This document shows, piece after piece, positions 1-7,388 of a stretch of 64,000 nt of DNA. Where the stretch lies: assembly GCA_041753515.1 (NCBI GenBank), contig JBGSUE010000040.1, positions 1-64,000 of the forward strand, read 5' to 3'. The stretch comes from JBGSUE01 sp041753515. GTDB taxonomy: Bacteria > Patescibacteriota > Microgenomatia > UBA10105 > UBA927. The translations under genes were made by a program, and so were the position numbers. How positions within the stretch are numbered: the first letter of the stretch is position 1; every line of letters begins with the position of its first letter. Below the pieces are notes generated by a model. That model saw nothing but the letters and a program-made list of their open reading frames with translations. It was not told where the DNA came from and made no database searches.

Positions 1-99
1 GGAAGGGATATCACGAGCAAACAACTTAACTATGAGACTAACTTTATTGCGGTTTAACCGCATGCAGAACTTGATGGTCATATTTGTCCAGTTTATCGC

Positions 100-160
100 A
101 CTAATACTTAGATTGTACTAGTGCTTAACTGGGCAAGACCCGATTTTTTCTGTTTATATC
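100..160 (+). terminator. Possible terminator at left edge
   Basis: Two hairpins lie close together. GCACTA near 98-103 pairs with TAGTGC near 118-123, and GGG/CCC flank a 5-nt loop just before a run of T starting near 144. A further small hairpin (GCGGTTTAACCGC) lies at about 50-62. This would end a plus-strand transcript entering from the left, either an RNA gene or a CDS whose start is outside the window. No RNA family was recognised. Confidence 0.35.
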
Positions 161-179
161 TTAATAATTTATACTATAT

Positions 180-974
180 TTATATCGATACACTGGCCAG
201 CGGGATTCGTGCGGTAATAGTTACCACCCGAATCACATATTCAAGCGGCACCCACGCGATCCATGCCATAATTTGAGCTACCGGTTTTGCAAGCGGAGAC
301 ACCAGACTCATCACATACCCCCACCCAGTCAACGGTGCAATCACCCAACCGATGAGCACGTTGGGAAGAGGGGAAATAAGAGATACCCGATGAAAGTGAA
401 ACAAAATAATGGGTACAGTGAATACCTGTGCACACAAAGTAAGCCGCACACTGTTGATAAGCGGCAAGAATATAGATTTAGACCGTATTTGCCTTCCAAA
501 TAATAATATCCCCAGTGTCGCACCGGCGGACAATTGAAATGAAATATTGGAAACAATAGACGGGGAAAATGCGATCATCACACAGACAGTTATAAAAAAA
601 CTCCACAGCGGCCAGCTCTGTCGGCCTGCCAGTATTGAAATGGCAGTAAGCGTTCCCATGATTGCCGCCCGTACGATAGAAGGTTCCGCACCGACAAACA
701 GTACAAAGCCTATAATAATACATATCGTGAGCACTCCGGTGTTGCGTTTGCTAAAATGAAAACTTCCTAGTAGAGTACTGCTAATCAAACTAGACAGTAT
801 GGAAATGTTTGCCCCCGAAAGTGCCACTATGTGCAGTGTCCCTGTTGTCACAAGATCATTATAGAAATCCTTCGGCATGGTACTTTTAACGCCAAAAAGA
901 ATTCCGGCCAATAGTCCTGCATGCGGCTCAGGCAAGAGCTGGTTGATATTTGCGACAACCGTTTCAACTGACAT
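180..974 (-). CDS. comEC: ComEC/Rec2-type DNA-uptake channel, short form
   Basis: Polytopic membrane protein of 264 aa with the ComEC 'Competence' domain. The hallmark stretch is at residues 44-60 (TGTLHIVALSGANISIL), preceded by LLAGILFGVK. About seven hydrophobic segments follow. ComEC forms the inner-membrane channel through which single-stranded DNA enters during natural transformation. Full-length homologues have an N-terminal OB-like region and a C-terminal metallo-beta-lactamase domain; both are absent here. No sign of truncation is visible: the ATG is clean and the stop is natural. It lies downstream of comEA on the same strand with a REP-like repeat between them. The compact form agrees with other CPR ComEC proteins (family knowledge); the DNA-uptake role is inferred. 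Confidence 0.88.
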   Translation of the reverse strand: MSVETVVANINQLLPEPHAGLLAGILFGVKSTMPKDFYNDLVTTGTLHIVALSGANISILSSLISSTLLGSFHFSKRNTGVLTICIIIGFVLFVGAEPSIVRAAIMGTLTAISILAGRQSWPLWSFFITVCVMIAFSPSIVSNISFQLSAGATLGILLFGRQIRSKSIFLPLINSVRLTLCAQVFTVPIILFHFHRVSLISPLPNVLIGWVIAPLTGWGYVMSLVSPLAKPVAQIMAWIAWVPLEYVIRVVTITARIPLASVSI

Positions 975-985
975 TATTAAGTATT

Positions 986-1061
986 GTCATTGCGAGGAAC
1001 GAAGAGACGAAGCAATCCCGTTTGGGATCGCCACAGCCACTTTGTGGCTTCGCGATGACAT
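986..1061. repeat. REP-like palindromic repeat, GCGAG type
   Basis: Begins TGTCATTGCGAG and ends GCGATGACAT, so the two ends are inverted. It fills most of the comEA-comEC gap. It is one of twelve related copies in the window. Confidence 0.8.
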
Positions 1062-1140
1062 AAAATGATACACCCTTCATACAAATAAGCCATCCTGTGG
1101 CATTTCAGTGCCTTATGTTATTTTGTCTTATTCTGACGCG

Positions 1141-1803
1141 CTATAATGATATTTTATCGATAATTTTTCCATACACGGACTGCCCGACTGCCTTTTTGGA
1201 CACCAATTCCTCAAGAGTCTGGTACGGGCGGTTATCGATAATTTTTTGCGCAGTGACAGGACCAATGCCGGGGAGCGTATCAAGCTGGGAAATGTTTGCA
1301 TCATTAATACTTATCAAATCACTTATGGAATTATCCGCTTGACTTTGTTGTGCTGAATCATGGGTATCTTCCGGATTAGACGTCGCAGAACTTTGATTGT
1401 GCGACGTATTTGCACTATCCATTTCCGGTATGTAAATCTTGCCCCCATCCACTACTCTGGCAGCACGATTCAGTTTTTTTGTCACATATTCCAAGTCAGC
1501 ATGTTCCGTCAATCCTCCAGCAATCTCAATTGCGTCATCAATACGCGCGTCTATTGGCACATCATATACTCCCGGTTTTACCACTTCCCCTTCGATATCC
1601 ACTACCGCTGTCATCTGTTCCCCGGATTCCCCCAACACATTCTGCTCTATAAATTCTATAGGCTCTTGTTTATAAGTTAAATTTTGGATTGTAAGAACAG
1701 CATAAATTAATATTGATAAACCTATAATACCAATTCCTATTGGTACTTTATATATATGCATCCAGGACTGAAATTTTGGCAGGAAACCATCAGCATCGGA
1801 CAT
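1141..1803 (-). CDS. comEA: ComEA-like DNA-binding competence protein (SLBB + HhH)
   Basis: 220 aa. One transmembrane segment (about 20-40) anchors the protein. An SLBB domain follows (about 66-126; VVDIEGEVVKPGVY, then IEIAGGLTEHAD and GGKIYIPE). A polar Ser/Asn/Gln linker (about 130-162) leads to a C-terminal helix-hairpin-helix region (163-220) with LPGIGPVTAQKIIDNRPY. This is the standard ComEA order: membrane anchor, SLBB, linker, HhH DNA-binding domain. ComEA binds incoming double-stranded DNA outside the membrane and passes it to ComEC, which is encoded next on this strand. A TATTCT box ends 7 nt before the ATG, so the mRNA may be leaderless. Confidence 0.92.
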   Translation of the reverse strand: MSDADGFLPKFQSWMHIYKVPIGIGIIGLSILIYAVLTIQNLTYKQEPIEFIEQNVLGESGEQMTAVVDIEGEVVKPGVYDVPIDARIDDAIEIAGGLTEHADLEYVTKKLNRAARVVDGGKIYIPEMDSANTSHNQSSATSNPEDTHDSAQQSQADNSISDLISINDANISQLDTLPGIGPVTAQKIIDNRPYQTLEELVSKKAVGQSVYGKIIDKISL

Positions 1804-1902
1804 ACTATTAAGAATATTTATACAAAAGCCGGGTGTGGGTGCAAGATGTCAATTCTCGTTACACGTAATTGATATGATTACGATATAATAATGGAGTAAC
1901 TA

Positions 1903-1932
1903 TTGACATTCCGATTCAAACATATACATAAT
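1903..1932 (+). promoter_or_regulatory. Sigma70-type promoter for the cohesin/dockerin operon
   Basis: TTGACA at 1903-1908, an 18-nt spacer, then CATAAT at 1927-1932. The ATG at 1970 lies about 30 nt past the expected start site, so this mRNA has a real leader, unlike most first genes here. No clear Shine-Dalgarno sequence is seen. Confidence 0.6.
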
Positions 1933-1969
1933 AATGTTAAGTGGTAATAAATAGTATTCAAACTCATTG

Positions 1970-4900
1970 ATGCATCATACAAATCATACTAAGTTCGTTC
2001 GGTTCATTCGGATCATCGGGATCAGCCTCGTTGTCACGGGTATTTTTTTATTGGAAAAAATACCTTTGTCATCACAAGTTTATGCGCAACAAGCCGCTAA
2101 TAGTATCTATTTTTTACCATCTACTGCTACTGTAAACCAATCTGCGTCAGCGAATCTTTACGCAAATATCGGCACAAACCTTACAAACTTTATCGGTGTA
2201 AAACTTCAGATAGATATTTCGAAAGTTAAGGTATCCGGTCCGATCACATTCCCTCTTGTCAATAGCGGTGACCTCTATCTCGGTGTTCCGGCTGCTTCAG
2301 CTGCAAATATCAATTGTGTACCCAACCCTGCAGACCCTGCTACAGCAAACTGCACAAATGGCGTCATCCAGTTTGCACTCGTTGTGTATCCAACATTAGG
2401 AAACACCCCGCAAACTGGAGTTTTCCAAGTAGCCCAAATCCCTCTCGTGAGTGCAACAACTGGTTCTATCGTAAATTCAACTATTTCATTTATTAATCCA
2501 GGCAATGAATTAGTAAATGCGTCTACTGGACAAGATCTTACTATTACCACCTATCCTATGAGCTTATCTGTCTATCCACAGCCATCTCCCACACCATCAC
2601 CCACCCCCACCCCACTTGGGACGCCGGTATTTAATACGCCATCCGGAACAACAACCACAGCAACAACACTGAGCTGGAACAGTGTCACCGGAGCAGATAC
2701 CTATTGGTTCCAGGTTTCAAACAGCAACCAGAAAGCAGCACCCGACTATCAGCTTTATCTTTGTACGCTTGGAACAGTTTCAGGCGCGACCACATGTACA
2801 GGTACGGGTGGGGTTATTGGAAATCCAACGACGAACGGCTGGATGGGTACAACATCCGTAGGTCTTTCCAATCTCACATGTGGTTCGACATATTATGCTC
2901 ATGTGAAAGCCGGAAAATCCGGTACTGAAACGCCGTCTTCCTGGACAAACGACTATGCATTTTCCACCAGTGCATGTCCGACACCCACCCCTACCGCCAC
3001 CAGGACACCGACACCGACTGCCACACGGACTCCGACACCCACCGCGACGCGTACACCGACACCCAAAGCAACACGGACACCAACACCGACTCATACACCA
3101 ACTTCTACACCCACACGGACTCCCACACCAACTCGAACACCGACTCCATCAAACACGAATACACCAACACCGGCACAGAATCTGGCCGACCTGACACCAT
3201 TTCATATGACTGTCACGTCTTTTTCAGGCGGGGCATGCAGTGACAATACGCTCGGTGTCCGCGTGTATATCCTGAATGTCGGACAAACCCCAGCCAGTAA
3301 TTTCGTTGTCGATGTGAATGGCAGTAAAGCCACGTTCACCGATACGCTCTTACCCGGATATTCTGCAAATATTTGGGTTCAGACACCTGTATTCGGTGCA
3401 GGCCAGACATTTACTGCGACTGTTGATGCAACACAAATCATTTCCGAATCGGATGAAGCAAACAATGTGCTATCACAAACTCTTGCTATCCCAACACCGG
3501 CACCTAGCTGCATACCAACACCAAGCAATACACTCATACCGTCACCCACACGCACGCCGACTCCCACGGCAACTAAAACGCCAACACCAACAGCGACGCG
3601 CACACCGACACCAACAAGGTCGCCAACTCCAACACCTGTTGCCAATCTCAATCCTCCGCTCTGCGCCCAATCCACGATTCCTCCCCAAACCGGCCCGGCA
3701 CCGCTTACCGTGACATTATATGGAGCCGGATCAGCAGGAAACGGCACGGGATTTGACGGATACCGATGGGATTTCACAAATGACGGTACTTGGGATACGG
3801 GTATTTCAATTGATCCTGTTGCCCATGCCTATCAGAATCCGGGATCTTACTATCCGGTCTACCAGATCCATGGCACCAACAATGTCTGGAGCGAAATTTG
3901 TACGTACCCATACACGATTGTCGTTTCATCTCAACCTACAAACACACCCCTGCCGACCGGTACGCCGATCCCTACACGTACGCCAACGCCGCAAATGTCA
4001 TACATGAGCTTCAATCCGTCATCCATTACGCTCAACCCGGACGGATCAACATCGCTTCGGGCAAACGTCGGATCTCAAAAAGTTAATTTTATCGGAGTAA
4101 GTGTGCAGTTTGATATCACGAAAGTAAAACTGGTTTCTGCTCCGGTTATTCCGCTTGTCAATTCAGGCGCCCTTTATCTTGGTGTTCCTCCCGCATCTGT
4201 TGAAAATATAAATTGCATACCGCTTATCAATGATCCGGCAACCGTAAACTGCACAAATGGCGTCATTCAATTTGCACTGGTTGTTTATCCAAATTTGGGT
4301 AATGCATCTCAAACGGGAACATTCGATCTTGCTTCATTCAATTTTACCTCCATTTCTACCGGAATTTCAGCTGTTAGCAGTCAATTAACATTTTCCCAAA
4401 AAGGGAATGAATTCGTAGATGAAATAACCGGACAGGACTTGCCGCTTACAACGACACCTGCCACATTTACTGTCTATCCGATCACAACTCCGACACGTGC
4501 ACCAACAATTACTCCTATACCAACGAATACACCGACTCCAACTGCAACCCGTACACCGACACCGACACGAACGCCCACCAGTACTCCCGTTCCGCCGACA
4601 AATACGCCAATTCCGACGGCTACATTTACACCTGCTCCCACGGCCACCCGCACACCGACACCGACACGAACGCCCACCAGTACACCCGTTCCGCCGACGA
4701 ATACGCTAGCTCCGACACCCACAAGCATTCCGGGAACCGGAGGCATCATCGTATTGGATAATAATGATGTTTCCCCTGTCCCCGTCTGTTCAGGACTCAC
4801 AAACACTTCAGCATACTGTGAATCTGGCACTCAAGATCCATGGACTGATTCCAATTATACCGGAGCAAATACCGGACTCTTCGGCACCTCATCCCGTAAA

Positions 4901-5899
4901 AACTACTGTGCAACGAGCGGCGATTACGTCCAATGGTCAACAGTTATTCCAACGTCCGGTACATGGACTGTATCAGCATGGTGGACATCATTTGCCGACG
5001 GCAGTCTTGCCTCCGGCAGAATCAGTGACGCCACATACCAGATATTTGAAAATACCGGCGAAGCGCCGATTGCAACTGTCATAAAAGACCAGAGAGCCAA
5101 CCCATCCCAATGGAATATGCTGGGATCCTACCAATTTTCAGCAGGCACAAAGGTAACCGTACGTCTTCTTGATACGTCCAAATTCTGCGGTGTTGCCGGA
5201 TCAGGCATTCAGGATACGGTCTCGGCTGATGCTATCCGGTTTACTCCGTCAAATGCTCCACTCCCCTCACCCACGCCGGTCATAAGTGCAAAAATCACAT
5301 TATCTGCCCAGTCAACCGCACCAAAAACGGTACAAGTCACCTGGACTACTTCATCAAATCCTCCAGCAGGATTCAAGATTATCTGGGATACCAGACCAAA
5401 TCCAACGTATCCGAACAATGCCCAATCCTATCTGTCCGTCGACGGATCGGTACGGACAGCCACCATTCAGGTTAAAACAGGCCAGAGGGTTTATTATTTC
5501 CGGGTATGTACGTTTTCCGGATTCTCCTGTACAGAGTACTCGAATATCGTCAAAGTCGATATGAAATCCGATACTGACACGCGTCCAACACGAACACCAC
5601 GGGCTACCCGGACACCAAATCCGACACGAACACCCTTCCCAACCCGCTTCACAACCCGCATTCCATCCCTACCGCAATTGACTGGTACGCCTGAACCTAT
5701 CCGGCCCCCCATTATTCCGGGAGATTTCAATAATGACGGTCGCGTAGACGGTATCGATTATATCCAATGGAAAAAACACCTCATGAAACGCGTCCCTTTA
5801 TACAATAACGGCGATGCGGATGGGAATGGAGTTGTAGACAATGCAGACAAAACAATAATCATACAGCACATGCGGGATATATTCCGTACAAGGCGGTAA
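1970..5899 (+). CDS. Secreted modular protein: 2 cohesin-like, FN3, CARDB, PKD, golvesin-like, dockerin
   Basis: About 1309 aa. A TTG three bases upstream is in frame, but the ATG at 1970 is the natural start. Signal peptide with hydrophobic core (about 17-30) and likely cleavage after VYA. Domains in order: cohesin-like A (about 42-200), FN3-like (about 217-335), CARDB-like (about 405-512), PKD-like (about 558-655), cohesin-like B (about 677-833), golvesin C-terminal-like (about 925-1105), FN3-like (about 1108-1205), dockerin (about 1250-1309). The dockerin has two EF-hand-like loops, DFNNDGRVDGIDY and DADGNGVVDNADK. Long Thr-Pro repeats link the domains. No catalytic domain or sortase motif is seen. 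Known: cohesin binds dockerin in a calcium-dependent way. Inferred: a surface scaffold that may self-assemble or dock onto the next gene's product. Domain limits are approximate. Confidence 0.85.
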   Translation: MHHTNHTKFVRFIRIIGISLVVTGIFLLEKIPLSSQVYAQQAANSIYFLPSTATVNQSASANLYANIGTNLTNFIGVKLQIDISKVKVSGPITFPLVNSGDLYLGVPAASAANINCVPNPADPATANCTNGVIQFALVVYPTLGNTPQTGVFQVAQIPLVSATTGSIVNSTISFINPGNELVNASTGQDLTITTYPMSLSVYPQPSPTPSPTPTPLGTPVFNTPSGTTTTATTLSWNSVTGADTYWFQVSNSNQKAAPDYQLYLCTLGTVSGATTCTGTGGVIGNPTTNGWMGTTSVGLSNLTCGSTYYAHVKAGKSGTETPSSWTNDYAFSTSACPTPTPTATRTPTPTATRTPTPTATRTPTPKATRTPTPTHTPTSTPTRTPTPTRTPTPSNTNTPTPAQNLADLTPFHMTVTSFSGGACSDNTLGVRVYILNVGQTPASNFVVDVNGSKATFTDTLLPGYSANIWVQTPVFGAGQTFTATVDATQIISESDEANNVLSQTLAIPTPAPSCIPTPSNTLIPSPTRTPTPTATKTPTPTATRTPTPTRSPTPTPVANLNPPLCAQSTIPPQTGPAPLTVTLYGAGSAGNGTGFDGYRWDFTNDGTWDTGISIDPVAHAYQNPGSYYPVYQIHGTNNVWSEICTYPYTIVVSSQPTNTPLPTGTPIPTRTPTPQMSYMSFNPSSITLNPDGSTSLRANVGSQKVNFIGVSVQFDITKVKLVSAPVIPLVNSGALYLGVPPASVENINCIPLINDPATVNCTNGVIQFALVVYPNLGNASQTGTFDLASFNFTSISTGISAVSSQLTFSQKGNEFVDEITGQDLPLTTTPATFTVYPITTPTRAPTITPIPTNTPTPTATRTPTPTRTPTSTPVPPTNTPIPTATFTPAPTATRTPTPTRTPTSTPVPPTNTLAPTPTSIPGTGGIIVLDNNDVSPVPVCSGLTNTSAYCESGTQDPWTDSNYTGANTGLFGTSSRKNYCATSGDYVQWSTVIPTSGTWTVSAWWTSFADGSLASGRISDATYQIFENTGEAPIATVIKDQRANPSQWNMLGSYQFSAGTKVTVRLLDTSKFCGVAGSGIQDTVSADAIRFTPSNAPLPSPTPVISAKITLSAQSTAPKTVQVTWTTSSNPPAGFKIIWDTRPNPTYPNNAQSYLSVDGSVRTATIQVKTGQRVYYFRVCTFSGFSCTEYSNIVKVDMKSDTDTRPTRTPRATRTPNPTRTPFPTRFTTRIPSLPQLTGTPEPIRPPIIPGDFNNDGRVDGIDYIQWKKHLMKRVPLYNNGDADGNGVVDNADKTIIIQHMRDIFRTRR

Positions 5900-5905
5900 A
5901 TCTTT

Positions 5906-6601
5906 ATGCAAACACCAACCACATTTGAACAGAATAAATTGAAATTCATGGGTCTGCAGATTTTTCTGGCAATGCTTCTTGTTGCCGGTGCAACAATCTA
6001 TGTCAACAAAAATCCTGTTTCCACTATTTTTAAAGCAGGCAACCAGGAAAAAGAAGTTACCCTGACCTATGCATCAGAAGTCATATCAGGTGCAGCCGGT
6101 GACACAATTTCAATCACGCCCTTCATCGGATTTACGCAAAAAGTACCTGGATATATATCGCTGACTTTCTCGTATGACCCGCAAAAACTGACATTTCTAT
6201 CTGCAGATGATTCCCATACGGACCAATCATATGAGGTACTGATACCACCGGAGGATGCAGAAGGAACGGATAATTTAAGAGAAATTCTGATCACATACGC
6301 AATAAAAGATCTGGATACCCTGCCTCAAAACCCATCATTGGAAATATCCACGCTCACGTTTACTGTCATCAATGACATGCAGACTCAGGTAAGCGTCAAT
6401 AATCAGAAAAGCCAGGTTGTATTCATCGACGAATCAGAGGCTGAAATCAAATCAAACCCTATTTCAATCAATCCGAATACTTCCATCACACAATCATCAG
6501 AACCGACAGTACTTCCGACCATTCAAATATCGGGAGAAGCTGAACCTATTGATCCTCCTCCCGGTTTGGATCCGATTGAACCGATTGAACCGGAAATGTA
6601 A
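5906..6601 (+). CDS. Membrane-anchored cohesin-like protein
   Basis: 231 aa. Short cytoplasmic N-terminus, one transmembrane segment (about 14-33), then a beta-rich domain (about 50-170). The pattern TLTYASEVISGAAGDTISITP and GYISLTFSYDPQKLTFLSA resembles the start of cohesin domains. The tail (about 180-231) is rich in Ser, Pro and Glu with no further domain. It starts 6 nt after the stop of the secreted cohesin/dockerin gene and its own stop overlaps the next ATG by one base, so the three genes form one operon. Inferred role: a membrane receptor for the dockerin of the upstream protein. The cohesin call is from sequence pattern only and needs a profile search. Confidence 0.7.
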   Translation: MQTPTTFEQNKLKFMGLQIFLAMLLVAGATIYVNKNPVSTIFKAGNQEKEVTLTYASEVISGAAGDTISITPFIGFTQKVPGYISLTFSYDPQKLTFLSADDSHTDQSYEVLIPPEDAEGTDNLREILITYAIKDLDTLPQNPSLEISTLTFTVINDMQTQVSVNNQKSQVVFIDESEAEIKSNPISINPNTSITQSSEPTVLPTIQISGEAEPIDPPPGLDPIEPIEPEM

Positions 6602-7251
6602 TGGCAATACACCACAGCCCACTCGTCTGTATTTTTGCACACCCTGATGATGAAGCATTTGGCCCGTCAGGGACAATCGCCACACTTTCCACCCGCAGGG
6701 ATGTTACCATACTATGCGCTACAAACGGGAATGCAGTTATACGGGAAAAGGAGCTTTCGACTTCTGCCCGCATCCTTGGAGTAAAAAACGTTATCTTTCT
6801 CAATTTCAAGGACGGCAACCTCAACAATAATTCCTATCACGATCTCGCCCGAAGTATCCAAACCCATCTTGAGGCCATCAAACCCTCCACACTGCTGACA
6901 TTTGATCTGAATGGCATCTCCGGTCATCTGGACCATATTGCAGTCTCCCTGGTGACAACATACGTGTTCCGCAGGCTGGATTTTATCCGTGAACTGTATT
7001 ATTTTTGCGAATTGGAGTCTATTGTGTCCACGTTCAGAGATTCATATTTTATCTATTTCCCTCCCGGCATTCGGCCCGAAGATGCAGATCTTGCAGTGGA
7101 CACCCGCGACGTATGGGATAAAAAATATGCCGCAATGATGGCCCACGAATCCCAGCGCCATGATGCTGATATGATTCTCAATACCATCTCCACGCTTCCG
7201 AAAAAGGAATATTTCAGAATTCTGGAAAAAAGTAATTCAAACAAAGCATAA
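6601..7251 (+). CDS. PIG-L/LmbE family N-acetyl-sugar deacetylase
   Basis: 216 aa, the usual length. The family motif AHPDDE is at residues 13-18 (metal ligands H14 and D17) and the second motif GHLDH at 108-112 (H112 completes the zinc site). These enzymes remove acetyl groups from GlcNAc-containing substrates. There is no signal peptide, so it acts in the cytoplasm, probably on a sugar or lipid-sugar precursor. The ATG overlaps the TAA of the upstream gene (TAATG), which implies translational coupling with the cohesin-like gene. The exact substrate cannot be read from sequence. Confidence 0.88.
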   Translation: MAIHHSPLVCIFAHPDDEAFGPSGTIATLSTRRDVTILCATNGNAVIREKELSTSARILGVKNVIFLNFKDGNLNNNSYHDLARSIQTHLEAIKPSTLLTFDLNGISGHLDHIAVSLVTTYVFRRLDFIRELYYFCELESIVSTFRDSYFIYFPPGIRPEDADLAVDTRDVWDKKYAAMMAHESQRHDADMILNTISTLPKKEYFRILEKSNSNKA

Positions 7252-7254
7252 TAG

Positions 7255-7373
7255 TGTCATTGCGAGCGATCCTGAGGCTTACCGAAGGAGAGCGCGGCAA
7301 TCCCGTTGGAATAACGAGATTCCTGCCTGCCGGCAGGCAGGGCTTCAGTCGCATTGCTCCTTCGCAATGACAT
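7255..7373. repeat. REP-like palindromic repeat with inner GC-rich palindrome
   Basis: Outer ends TGTCATTGCGAG and GCAATGACAT are inverted. The centre holds CCTGCCTGCCGGCAGGCAGG, a perfect palindrome seen again at about 61790-61809 and 18467-18487. It separates the convergent PIG-L and leuS genes and may act as a bidirectional terminator. Confidence 0.8.
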
Positions 7374-7388
7374 ACAAACTATCCTGGA

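Noticed and set aside
2780..3777. Long antisense ORFs over the Thr-Pro repeats of the secreted protein
   Set aside because: The biased repeat composition removes stops on the other strand; the peptides are Gly/Val- or Cys-rich nonsense.
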